Below are positions 54,166-64,000 of a DNA stretch of 64,000 bases, piece by piece. Source of the DNA: Lithospermum erythrorhizon (taxonomy: Eukaryota; Streptophyta; Magnoliopsida; Boraginales; Boraginaceae); NCBI GenBank assembly GCA_019722365.1, contig JADFUC010001597.1:22768-86767 (forward strand). The letters run 5' to 3'. The position numbers and the translations under genes are program-made. The notes under the pieces were generated by a model. It was not told the DNA's origin. It saw nothing but the letters and a program-made list of their open reading frames with translations, and ran no database searches. Within the stretch, counting starts at the first letter, position 1. Each line of letters starts with the position of its first letter.

Positions 54166-55925
54166 CTAGAACTCTTTTAAAATATTGAACTACGCAAGGG
54201 TTAGCGAGAAAAATTCAAAGGAATTCTTCCTTTCTTGCGTCGACAAAGAAGAGGAGGGAGAGAGGAAGCTTTTGCCTTTCTAAAAGTGAATAAACTCTAC
54301 CACATCCTTTAGCTTGTTTTAGTCGAACCATAGGGGAGGGGGAGTTTTGGAATCTTCTTACTTCTTATCCCTAAAATAAAGGCGCGTTAATTGGTAGGTA
54401 GAATATTCAACAATGATCCCTACCTCCTAACCCTATTCTAGCCAAACTAGGGGTGAATTTCCAACAATTGGAAATTTGCCCCAATGTTCTTATATAGTTC
54501 CATTTTAAACCTCGAAAGTTATAATTAAATTATGACTCACTTTCGTTGTATGTGTGTGACCTCTTAAGCTTGATTGACAAAAGTCATATACTAATAAATA
54601 TTAACAGAGCATTATATATTAGTATATTGATTATGAGCGGACCCTAGTGAGTCATCATAACTCTAATGTCATCACGAGTATCCTAATATAGAACATTACA
54701 ATTTATTCAAGCGTATACGAACTTAAAACTTAAATGAGTTAATTAGTTTGTACAATCGAATTATTCCAGCAGGGCTGTTGACTATCTCATATTTCAACCT
54801 TTACAGCTTGCCCTTGGGCGATTACTTATGCTCAGCGATTCCTTCGTACTAGTTTTCCAACGGTCGAGCTATGATAAGATTATTGTCACCAAACTCTCAC
54901 AAGCCCCGAAGTTTCCATGGCTTCCACCAGTTAATGTGATAGCTTGACACCAAACTGGAGATGGCCATTACAATCGTAAATTAATCCATGAATGAAAACT
55001 ACCTACATATATAGTTTGTAAAAATAACTTATGATCTATAGGTGTTTCCATCATTACATTTATAGCATACCCAACACAATGCCATTATAGTCTTCCTTTT
55101 ACAAAAGACGTTTGACAAGGTAAAAATACATTACTCTTGTAAGATAGAATCCTGCCACGCAGGTCTAAGAATCGCCATTTAACCATAAGTTTTGTGAGAA
55201 TTCATCTTAGGACGTAATATGTTATCTTCTAAGTTTCTCACGGTGGTAATGTCCGGTCTTTGCCAAGTACTTCGACATGCATACGTGTGATTGATTAGAG
55301 TACACTCCTTTCTGATCTAAGAAATGTGATCAAACAACGAATCCTTGCGGTAAGTCATTTGGTGTTCGATTCAATCGTTAACACCTAGCTCGGGACAAAC
55401 AATCTAAATTCGTTCTCTAGGCTTGACAGAGGATCTCTTGTTCAAATCATCCATCCGAAGACCTCTCTAGAGAACTTTAGATTGTTGGCGGAATCATATT
55501 ATTGCTTGGGCAATCAGGTATACATATATATATGCAAATCTATAAATATATACAAATAATTAAACAAGGTAAATATATTCAAATGAATTTAGAAGCTAAA
55601 AATTCATGCATTGTCTTGATAATTGAAATATTTATAAATAAAATTGGGCCCCCTTAAAACTAACACCGCTCCACGTACATTTCGATCCGGCAATGCGTGT
55701 GCTGCTTATCATGTTTGATTTGAGTTAGGGGAGTTTAGTTAAAGGGGAATTACACTAAATATTATTTGTCTACTTTATATACGCTTACGTCTCCTCTTTT
55801 AGATATGTCCCGAATAAAATGGTATTTCCTGAGTACATGCTTGGATCGGTGATGTGCACTTGGCTCGTAAGCAGGCAATTTCCCAGTATTGTCGCGAGTA
55901 GGCATGCTTTGAGTTACCGATGCTA
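54166..55925 (-). other. Remainder of 3-prime LTR/tail of the minus-strand copia element
   Basis: No coding. AT-rich, with CATATATATATG-type words near 55523. Assigned to the copia element by position only, because its partner beyond 58708 is cut off by another insertion. Confidence 0.35.
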
Positions 55926-57630
55926 GGCGCGCTCAGCTCACTCTGAGGCTTCTTGTTGAATCCAACAAGCTTCTTTTGCGACTTCTGATTCTACAATGTA
56001 CTCGGCTTCTATTGTCGAATTCGGCCCACGGTGTCTTGCTTTCTCTTGCACCAAGACACTACTCCACTGGTCAGGCCGAGGAGACACATAACCCGAGGCT
56101 GATGCGAAATCATCTTTGTCCTTTTTAGGCGGCATCGGTGTAGCCTTAGGCTAAAAATCATCCTCCTCTCAAGTACACGAGACATACATCATGGTTCTTC
56201 TCAAGTACTTAAGGATGGCGCTACCGATATTCCAATGTGCATCACTGGACATGATTAGTAAGAACTTGTTATACTCAGCGTAAGAAATGCAGTCGTGGCA
56301 CAACATAGGCGTACATGATGGATCCCATGGCGAGCATATGGAACCTTACTCATTCATGTTATCTCAAGTTTTTGTAGTGTGACTATAGAGCAGTAGGGAG
56401 ATATTCCATGTCATGGAAGATTACCCCTTTAAGATTTTCCAGTATGAAATCTATCTTGAAAATTATCAATATAGGTGTTACATTTCAGTCCGATGAGCTT
56501 ATGAATCGATTGCTATATATTTTGATTCTAAGAATGTATTGGACTTCTCTCTAAATCATTCATTGAGAAACATTGCACAACCATGCTCAAATATAGGGAC
56601 CTGATTAAATATGAATCCCATTATGCTTTGTATACACAAGAATGTAGCCGTTCTAGCAAATCCAGAAAGCACTGATTTCAAACGAAGATTCCAACTCGCC
56701 TTTGGGTCCTTAAGGAATGTCATTTTTTACATCCATCGCCATTTTACATCCATACACCATTCTTACGTATCCTTGCATAAGGTTGACATTTTCAATTTAG
56801 AAGATTTAAACTTCCATGTTTTAGCATTGGAACATTGGACATCACTAGTGTCAATATATGTTGTTGATAAAGCCAAGCTTCTCGTCATCTTCTTCAAGTT
56901 ACGGAGGGAAGCTTTTGGGTTAACACGTATTCGGTTCTTTCGAGGACTTGAAATATTCTGAGTTCTAATGATCTAGGAAGTTAATGCCATTTAGTTTCCA
57001 TTTTTCCAATGCGGATGGAGGTTTTAGGGTACTAGTATTGGAATTGAACGACTATAGAAGATCACGTAAAACAAACAATAATTCAGTTTTTAGTTTATAA
57101 AAGATGTTCTAATGCAGAACATAAATACTAGTGATTCTGATCGATTAAAGGCACAGTATACCAAAGACTCCCATGCGGCGAATCTCGATCATATGGGTTG
57201 GTGATCATACACACTAAGTATGTTTAACATAATCGTTGGCATCACTAAAAAGTTAAAACCACATTGTATTAGTGAGCCTCTTTTTTTCCACGGTTCGATG
57301 TCTTGACATCGTACACCCTTAAGTAACCAAAAACTCATTAACAATTCGGAATGTTGGATTGCAAAGTCTAAGTCTTGACTTGAGATCCCAAGATGAAGCG
57401 TGTCATACTAACATGTCCGCCCGCCTCACGACTTTAGAGTTTGGTGTGATAATATTGCTTAACTTTATGGTGGGATTAGTTACGCTTATGTCACTTACGA
57501 TTATGCTAAGACATACATTTTATCGGCCAGTTTATATCATCAACGAAAGGCTAAACATAACACTTGAGATACATGGTATGACTTGCATTAGAAAATCTGA
57601 GGAAACTTATAATAGTTCTTAACTAGCTTT
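55926..57630 (-). pseudogene. Minus-strand copia reverse transcriptase and RNase H relic
   Basis: Pieces on the minus strand: WQMDVKND-like RT motif near 56740, LAMGSIMYAY (about 56340), SDAHWNIGSAILKYLRRT (about 56250-56195), YTDAA near 56140, SGYVSPRPDQW and STIEAEYIVESEVAKEACWI (56095-55950). STxEAEYIA and KEAxWI are the core of copia RNase H. Nearly every piece is in another frame. The 5-prime domains (gag to integrase) are not recognisable between 57 and 57.6 kb. Confidence 0.75.
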
Positions 57631-58492
57631 ATTTTCCGTTAGCGACTCTACAGTGAATTCTCCATCTTTTAATTATATTAACGAGTTAAGTAATTAATTC
57701 ACATGTCGTTCATTCATAAATCTCATGACATCCATCAATATATCTAAACATATATTATACATGAATAAATTAATTATCTAAATTATATTTATACATGTAT
57801 ATCATGGATGAGTAAATTGAGCAATGCGGCTCCGTCAATGGAAATTTTTATACTATTGTTTAATTGCTCGAGATAATATAAGCGATTACTTATTAAAAAT
57901 TCAACTCCGAATTTTATATCATTATATAAGTATTTAGTTATCAAATGTTTATACTTATCTAATTTAAATATTTTTAATTTATTTCTAATCAATTAATTAT
58001 TTCCGTTTTAACAAATTAAAATTAATTTTTAATTTAATTGTCGCTCAAATTAAATTGAATAAATTAATCACGAGGCGAAATTAATTTCAAATCAATTTGT
58101 CGTTGTCCGATCATCTTAACGAGCAGCTCAAGCTGAGCGATAAGCGGGCGGGCAAAGGCAGCCATTATATGAATAATTGGTGGGCGTGTTTAAATTACGT
58201 TCCACCTCAGAAGAGAGGCAATAAGTGAATTCGACTCTTATGTTTTTGACTTAATTAAAATAGTTTTTAAGATACAACAGTGTCAATGATTCTAGTATTA
58301 CAATATATTAATTTGAAGCCGACAGCATGATAATATTTAGTTTACATTTTCATACATAAGCGAAGTTAAAGATTAATCGTAAGCAAAATATAGCATATTT
58401 CGAACTCATAAAATTCATGAACTATTATTGCATAAACACAATCTAGTAGCTGGCTCAGATGGTTACTTTGTTGTTGTTTTGTAGCATTATAA
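57631..58492 (-). other. AT-rich leader of the minus-strand copia element
   Basis: Noncoding stretch between the pol relic and the LTR segment at 58493. It contains a GC-rich patch (GAGCGATAAGCGGGCGGGC, about 58135) like the leader of copia element 1 near 27900. Assigned by position. Confidence 0.35.
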
Positions 58493-58708
58493 AATAATAT
58501 TCTAACAATACTATGGATACGAATTCCATGATCCTTACCGGTTGTATAAACTTAATAATTAAGAAGGCAGAAAAATATGTACCGTTCTTCGAGAATAATA
58601 GTAGGAATAAGCATGGCGGAATATTGTAGCGAAGACCCCTGAACATGAAAATTTGAATGCCTCAAAGATGCGTCCACACCAACGGCGAACAAGTCCCTCC
58701 GAGTTTTT
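58493..58708 (-). repeat. LTR segment of the minus-strand copia element (right copy), interrupted
   Basis: Matches 53951-54165. Similarity breaks at 58708, exactly where the TG of the copia element 2 LTR begins, so the rest of this LTR must lie beyond the window on the far side of that insertion. Confidence 0.7.
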
Positions 58709-59272
58709 TGTTGGAAATGGGTGTATATTGATTTCTATAATTATGCCCATTGCGACAATTTTTTGTAATGTTTTCATTTACTCGTTTTAGTTAAATGAGA
58801 TTGATCAAACTAATTATAATTACTAGTCGAGGTTCTCATGAAAATAGCCAGGGGATGCAGCCGGATTGCTAGATCCCATGTATAATCGTTATAATAATAA
58901 TAATGATGATTATATTATTATACGACATGTATTGAGCCTAGTTACACTCTGATGACATTTGAGTTTTTATTTCATGAATGAAAATTAAATCGTGATTGCT
59001 AAATTGAGAGAGTTGATTGAAAGCAACGAGATACTCAATCGAGGTTGACACTTATAGTGCTGTAAAAATATAAATGGAGACGAAACCAATTTAATTAACT
59101 TGTTAGATTAATTAATATATGGTTTGACTAATGGAGCTACATTAGTGACCTTTTAGTTACTTACTGGGTTAGCATTTAACTAATTACTTGGGTTTTAACG
59201 AGTTCAGCTTGTTAGTTAACGAGTCAAGCTATTCGGGTTAAAGAAGAGTGTGCCTATATAGTTTTTTCTTCA
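58709..59272 (+). repeat. 5-prime LTR of copia element 2
   Basis: 564 bp, beginning TGTTGGAAATGGGTG and ending TTTTTTCTTCA, followed directly by a primer-binding site. Related to the LTR of copia element 1 (GGAAAT start, TATTATACGACA/TATTATACAAC interior) and to the fragment at 40.43-41.06 kb. Confidence 0.85.
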
Positions 59273-59287
59273 GTGGCATCATGAGCA
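59273..59287 (+). promoter_or_regulatory. Primer-binding site of copia element 2
   Basis: GTGGCATCATGAGCA directly after the LTR, the same degenerate initiator-tRNA complement as in copia element 1. Confidence 0.75.
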
Positions 59288-60440
59288 TGTTTAAGTTTGT
59301 ATATTTTCGATTACATTAGATTTGTGTTTCATGAATTGAAAGGGTTTTAAAACTTGTTTTGATTAAAAATCTAAACGTTTTAATAGGATTTGAGGCATTT
59401 AAATCCACAAAAAATCATCACGTTTTTTTTTCTAAACTCCAGATGATACAAGAACAATGTCCAAATATTTTCATAATTTTCTGGACAGTTTAAGTATCCC
59501 AAAACAATTTTTTGATTTCTGGAGTATTAATTGGATAATTAATTATTGCAAAACGTTTTTTACAAAATTCCAATTAGAAAACTTAAAAAAATTATGAGGA
59601 ATAATACATTGTTGAATTTCCAGAGGAGAAACATTTGGATGAGTTTAAAGCCCTCAAATCGGTTTTTTCAACAATTGAATTGAATCGGAAAAACTGGATA
59701 TTAAGTGAAATGGAGGTGCGACCTTGCGGAGGCCTCGAGGTGCGTCCGGTGGCAAGCGGGGACGGTTCGGCCCGGATTGGACACGCCTACGGATGTGTAT
59801 TATTTGTCAATATTACTTTTACATAGAAAGTATTGTAATGAGTCTATAAAGATGTGTATTATTTGTTTTATTTTCATGATGTGTATATTACTTGAGTATG
59901 TGCTATATAACATGTTAAATAATATCAAATAGTATTAATATCACAACTAAAATTTAAGCATCGTATCAAGCCAATTTTATTGTTGTGCAACTTATCACAT
60001 TCTTGGGCATCTTGTGGGTAAGCGGAGTGCATTAATGCCGTGATATGTATGTTGGCAATGGATCATGTTAGTGATTTCCGCTAACGTTTGTGGGCTTTCA
60101 TATGATCATTCCAAATATCGAATTAGTTTAATTAGTTTGCCCTAACGGTGATTTCCACCTTATTTGTGGGCTTGGTGATACAATTTGTTTGTTAGCGTCA
60201 CAGCCAAGGCATGCTAGTAGTAACACAAGGATTGCTATGTGGTTACATAATTGGTTAGTTAACCCTACTAGCATGTTAGTTTTTTCAAAATGTTGTAGGT
60301 ATTCTTTGTTTGAAAATCAGGGATAGTATTAATATTTGTGAGATTTTGAGTGTTAGTACTTTACAATTTATTTTGTAAGTGTTTAACATGATAGATTACT
60401 AAATTATTGTCTTTTACATATTTATTCTTGTAGAATTGAA

Positions 60441-60860
60441 ATGGCTGCCCCTAACACACCTAAAAATCTGCTTCAAACAACATTGACTCGTTGCTTGTAT
60501 AATGGTGCAAATTATGAGACATAGTCTCGTAGGTTGAAGGTTGTCTGGTGCCCACACTTTTAGTCGAATATGTATTATATAACGGACTTCCTAAGAAGCC
60601 TTGTGGGATCACGGATGTAGATACCTGGAAGAAATATGAGTTGCATAAAGAGGATGCTCTAAAAGCCAAGTGTCTTATGCTTACTCGGATGGAACCGGAG
60701 TTTCAGGTTCTGTATGATGAGGATCATGCATATGACATTTATCGGAAACTCTGGAGTGTATCGAAGGAGCGAGCAAGGCATGAGAAGTACGAATCATTTC
60801 ATGCTCTTATTGATTGGAGACGCTTGCTTTATGGATTGGTATTAACCCCAAGATAATGGT
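60441..60860 (+). pseudogene. Copia element 2 gag
   Basis: Starts MAAPNTPKNLLQTTLTRCLY at 60441, then NGANYET and a stop in place of Trp (TAG at 60520). It continues in another frame from 60548 with PKKPCGITDVDTWKKYELHK, EDALKAKCLMLTRMEPEF, and YDIYRKLWSVSKERARHEKY. This is the nucleocapsid precursor amino half of a copia polyprotein. The frame 60548-60856 is 102 codons long, better kept than in copia element 1. Confidence 0.82.
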
Positions 60861-61003
60861 TTAAAATTTGAGCAGTGTAGATCTTTCGGGATACCGATTT
60901 GATCAAAATTAGAGTTTAGAGTCATTATGAGTTACGCTTCAAGCGTGTGTCTAAGATGCATCGAGAGGTTATATGAGATACAAGTTGACTAAGCCACCAT
61001 GAG

Positions 61004-61612
61004 ATGTACACCAGCAGTCACCATTGCTTGGAAGCAAATGAGTGTTTGGATTTGAACAGAAGGAATTGTAATTATGTTAATGTCATTTTAAGCAGCAAGC
61101 TTCGCAAGACGAAGAGAGGCAAAGGTATCTCCAAAGATGATATCTGTCACTATTGCAAACTCAAAGGTCAATGGAAAGGTACCTGTAAGAAGTTCAATGA
61201 AGATAGGAAAAATGGTCTGACGATCACTAAGCCTAAATGTACTTTTGTTATTAAAGTTTATAGAACTTTCAATTTTACTTCGTGGGTGCTAGACACTGGT
61301 TGTGGTTCTCACATTTGTAGAAATATCTAGGAGGCGCAATCAAGTGAGCTTCGAAGAGGAGATGGATACTTGTATTGAGCGGCCGCCGAGGTTGCGGTAG
61401 TAGCGATGAGATCCATCAGTTTAAATTTGCCTACGGGCCTCGTGTTAAATTTGAACAATGTTTACTATGTGCCTGCGATTAGCAGAAATATTATTTCCAT
61501 TTCGGTTTTGAATAACGAAGGTTTTTCATTTTCGATTGATCCCAATGCATTTAGGATCTCGGGAGGCCAGTATAATTTATGTGTCATCTCTCCCAGTGAT
61601 ATGTCATTTTAG
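61004..61612 (+). pseudogene. Copia element 2 zinc knuckle and protease
   Basis: KRGKGISKDDICHYCKLKG then QWKGTCKKF is the CCHC knuckle, with the zinc His replaced by Gln (CHYCKLKGQWKGTC). The aspartic protease follows with WVLDTGCGSHICRN; DTG at 61292-61300 is intact. After a stop at 61330 the protease flap and pre-integrase piece resumes at 61406: NLPTGLVLNLNNVYYVPAIS and RNIISISVLNNEGFSFSID. Protease would process the polyprotein, but the frame is cut right after the active site. Confidence 0.85.
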
Positions 61613-61799
61613 AACGCATCTTGACAATAAGATTAATCTAAAGAAATATATGAATAAGCTTCTTGACTTGAACCCTACATACTGTGGCATTGCAGATTGG
61701 ATCATATACTTGAGACCCGTATCAAAAGAAACTTGACTCCGGTGGAATACTTGAAGGTTTGATTGTGAATCCTCACGATAAGTTTGAATGCTCAAGGAA

Positions 61800-62300
61800 A
61801 ATGATCAAATCACCGCTTCAGGATTCAATGAAAGTGCAAGTGACTTATTAGGGGATCATACACTGATATATGTGGACCAATGAACACACATGCAGAGAGT
61901 GGTTATAATTTCACCCGATGATTACGGTAGATATGTTTATGTGTATACGTGAGACAAAAACATGAATCCTTGGAGAAATTTAAAATTTCAAAATGGAAGT
62001 ACAAAACCAATTGAACAAGGGCTATAAGATTAAGTCGGTTTGATAGATGAGGAGAATATTTAAGTGCTTGGGTTATGTTCATCTTTAGAGAATGTGGTAT
62101 TGTTTCACTACTTCATCCCGGCCCCTAGAGCATATGACATAATGGCGTGTTGAAAGAATCGAACCTTGGTTGATCTATGATAAACCTATCGATTTACTAG
62201 TTTAATTTTGGGAATATGTACTACAAAGCGTAACACTCACACTTAATAAATGTGGAGCTAAATCGAGAAAGAAAACTCCTAAATAGTGGTTTGAAGTCTC
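61800..62300 (+). pseudogene. Copia element 2 integrase relic
   Basis: Damaged frames read FNESASDLLGDHT (about 61830), DDYGRYVYVYT near 61920 and RTLVDL-like text at about 62165, in the order of the copia integrase core. At least five frame changes occur. The catalytic DDE cannot be assembled in one frame. Confidence 0.6.
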
Positions 62301-62599
62301 CCAAGTTAGGTTTAGAAAGATTTGGTACGTAGAGGCTATGTAAATAAATTAACAAAGGCCAAAACTAGCTCCCAAAGTCGATCCAATGCTACTTTATTGG
62401 ATATTCAAAGGCTGTTGGTGCACTACTTCTACGAAGCATGAGAATAAAATATTAGATTTGCTGAATCATAGTGTTCTTTGAAAAGGAATATCTATCGAGA
62501 AGGGTTAAGTGAAGGTGTTAAATCTTGAGGAAACTTCAGAGATGATGAAAGCGGCATCCCGATACACCTAGTGTAGAGGCGGCGGCGCACCACAGTGGG

Positions 62600-64000
62600 C
62601 ACCTTCTTACATAGAAGACTCAATTCTTGATCCACAGGAAGTTGTGAAAGAACAACCCCTAGGAGATCCACTAGAGATCGTCAAGAACCATACCATTGGT
62701 ATGATGAAGCTTTCATGATTGGTAGCGAGCCTACCTCTTACGAGGGAAGCGATAGAATATAAAAATGTTGATAAATGGGCGATAGGCATGAAGTTTGAGA
62801 TGGATTCGATATGCCAAAATAAGGTTTGGTCCTTGTTGGGTTACCCAATGAGGTTTGCTCCATTGAGTGTAAATTGGTATTTAGAAGAAACATGACAAGA
62901 TGGAAGCGTCCATGTTTCAAGGCTAGGACCGTAGCGAAGGTTTCAAAGCAAGTTCATGGCATTTGACATGATGAAACCTGATAAGCCCGTTAGGCGTGGC
63001 AGAGATCCATCGGATAATCTTAGCCATTGCTACATTCCATAACTATGAGATACCAGCAAATGGATAGCGAACCGCTTTCTGAATGGAAATCTTGGCGAAG
63101 ATGTGTGCACAACCTGGAAGCCTTTCATTGTCGAAAGGACTTAAGAATGTTTGTAAGCTACGGAGGTCCATTTATGGTCTCAAGCAAACATCCAGCGATT
63201 TGGAATCTCCGTTTTGGCGAATCAATCAAGATTTTGGATTCATGAGAAGCGAAGAAGAATCTTATTTATACAAGAAGATGAGTGAGGAGTTATAACATTT
63301 ATAGTCCCTATGTCGATGACATAGTAATGGGTGGAAACTTAAATGTATAGAGAGTTACTAAACTCGATCAAAGATTAGGCGTGTAAATGTTCGATGATAG
63401 AATTAGGTGAAGCACAATATATTCCGGGTAAAATTCATCGAGATGGAAATAATCGGTGATCGGACTGCCGGAACACTTATATCAATAATGTATTACAAAG
63501 GTTGAAATGCATGATTCGAGTAATCCCATGAGACATGAGTTGCTCAGGTAAAATCACGGTGTCCATACTTATCTTTGAGATGAACAAGATGAAGGACATA
63601 TCTGCGCTTGACTATAGGGTCCATCATGTATGTCATCTTTGTACATACGACATGACATCATCATATACACTAAGTGCTACATGATACCAAGCTAATCGGT
63701 AGAAACCCTTGGATTGCGATGAATAGCATTTTAAGAAATATTTGAGAAGGAGTAAGATGTATTCTTGGTATATGGTGGAGATGAAGAGTTGGTTGTTACG
63801 GGTACACCGATGCCGGTTCTAAAGCCGCTTGAGAGATGACTACCGTTCAGTCTGGTACATGTTTTTGTCTTAATGGTGGGCAGGTATCTTGGAGAAGTTG
63901 CAAACCAAGTACCATGCTTCGATTCTACTATAGAATACGAATACATTACGGCATAGGGCGCCACAAAGAAGCTTGTTGATTTAACGCAATACGTAACTGG
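62600..64000 (+). pseudogene. Copia element 2 reverse transcriptase and RNase H relic
   Basis: CFKARTVAKVSKQVHGI (about 62910), then a 72-codon open stretch at 63027-63245 whose other frame gives LKNVCKLRRSIYGLKQTSSD (63145). YSPYVDDIVMGGNLNV follows, with an intact YVDD at 63308-63319. The RNase H part has YTLSAT (about 63665), KKYLRRSK (63733), and VQSGTCFCLNGGQVSW (about 63845). The window ends within RNase H. Confidence 0.82.

Larger units (their letters stand above)
58709..64000 (+). mobile_element. Ty1/copia element 2, truncated by the window edge
   Basis: Plus-strand element: LTR, primer site, leader (59.29-60.44 kb), gag, protease, integrase, RT and RNase H in order; the 3-prime LTR would lie beyond 64000. 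It is inserted into the LTR of the minus-strand copia element. Damage is moderate: gag and protease are open over long stretches and the RT YVDD is intact, but integrase and most of RT are frameshifted. Confidence 0.87.

Noticed and set aside
56611..56961. 116-codon plus-strand frame
   Set aside because: Antisense of the minus-strand copia RT region.
1..64000. CRISPR arrays, operons, ribosome binding sites, rRNA genes
   Set aside because: None seen; the window is nuclear plant DNA, where prokaryotic features are not expected.

Overview
This is nuclear DNA of a flowering plant, almost certainly a eudicot. The evidence is plant splice signals, two host genes of plant-specific families, captured fragments of a carboxylesterase and a CDC48-type ATPase gene, and a dense load of plant transposable elements (Ty1/copia, Ty3/gypsy of Athila and Tat type, Stowaway and Tourist-like MITEs, a Mutator-like element, tRNA-derived SINE). 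The species cannot be named from the sequence. Host genes are few, and most open frames are relics of retroelement polyproteins.

Layout. 1-1.35 kb: relic of a plant-transposon-type protein and a GC-rich transposon end. 1.6-2.9 kb: a cluster of Stowaway MITEs, apparently nested. 3.7-4.8 kb (minus): an intact two-exon gene for a DUF599 membrane protein. 5.06-5.35 kb: a Tourist-like MITE. 6.4-15.25 kb (minus): a broken Tat-type gypsy element (gag at 13.1-15.0 kb, RT and RNase H at 7-9 kb) split by a 3.4 kb TG...CA insert and bounded by direct repeats. 15.5-17.35 kb: four small mobile elements in a row, ending in a 1.2 kb Pack-MULE with a 9-bp target duplication and about 235-bp inverted repeats. 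Its whole interior is captured host DNA. 18.1-18.4 kb: RNase H relic of LINE type. 18.74-21.13 kb (minus): an intact single-exon gene for a 795-residue acidic plant protein of unknown function. 21.1-23.2 kb: AT-rich spacer.

23-41 kb is a nest. An Athila-type gypsy element lies on the minus strand (gag about 38.1 to 37.1 kb, protease 36.8-36.4, RT and RNase H 35.9-34.7, integrase 26.5-25.2). A complete but heavily mutated copia element (26.57-34.68 kb, plus strand) sits between its RNase H and integrase. Two more fragments of the same copia family lie at 38.65-39.1 and 40.2-41.06 kb. 41-49 kb is gene-poor, with a SINE, one Stowaway element, a CACTA-type end and a long AT-rich stretch. 49.4-50.0 kb holds a third copia lineage relic. 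Next to it a 59-residue membrane microprotein frame with a TATA box lies at 50.08-50.26 kb (minus). 50.7-51.5 kb is GC-rich and organelle-like. 52.1-53.94 kb holds a Tat RNase H-integrase relic (minus), 53.95-58.7 kb a minus-strand copia relic, and 58.71-64 kb a second member of the plus-strand copia family, inserted in the first's LTR and cut by the window edge.

Functional content is limited to the DUF599 gene, the 795-residue gene and perhaps the microprotein gene. No operon-like or pathway-level cooperation is visible. The most notable structure is the Pack-MULE, which joins pieces of two unrelated host genes four bases apart inside clean Mutator-type termini.
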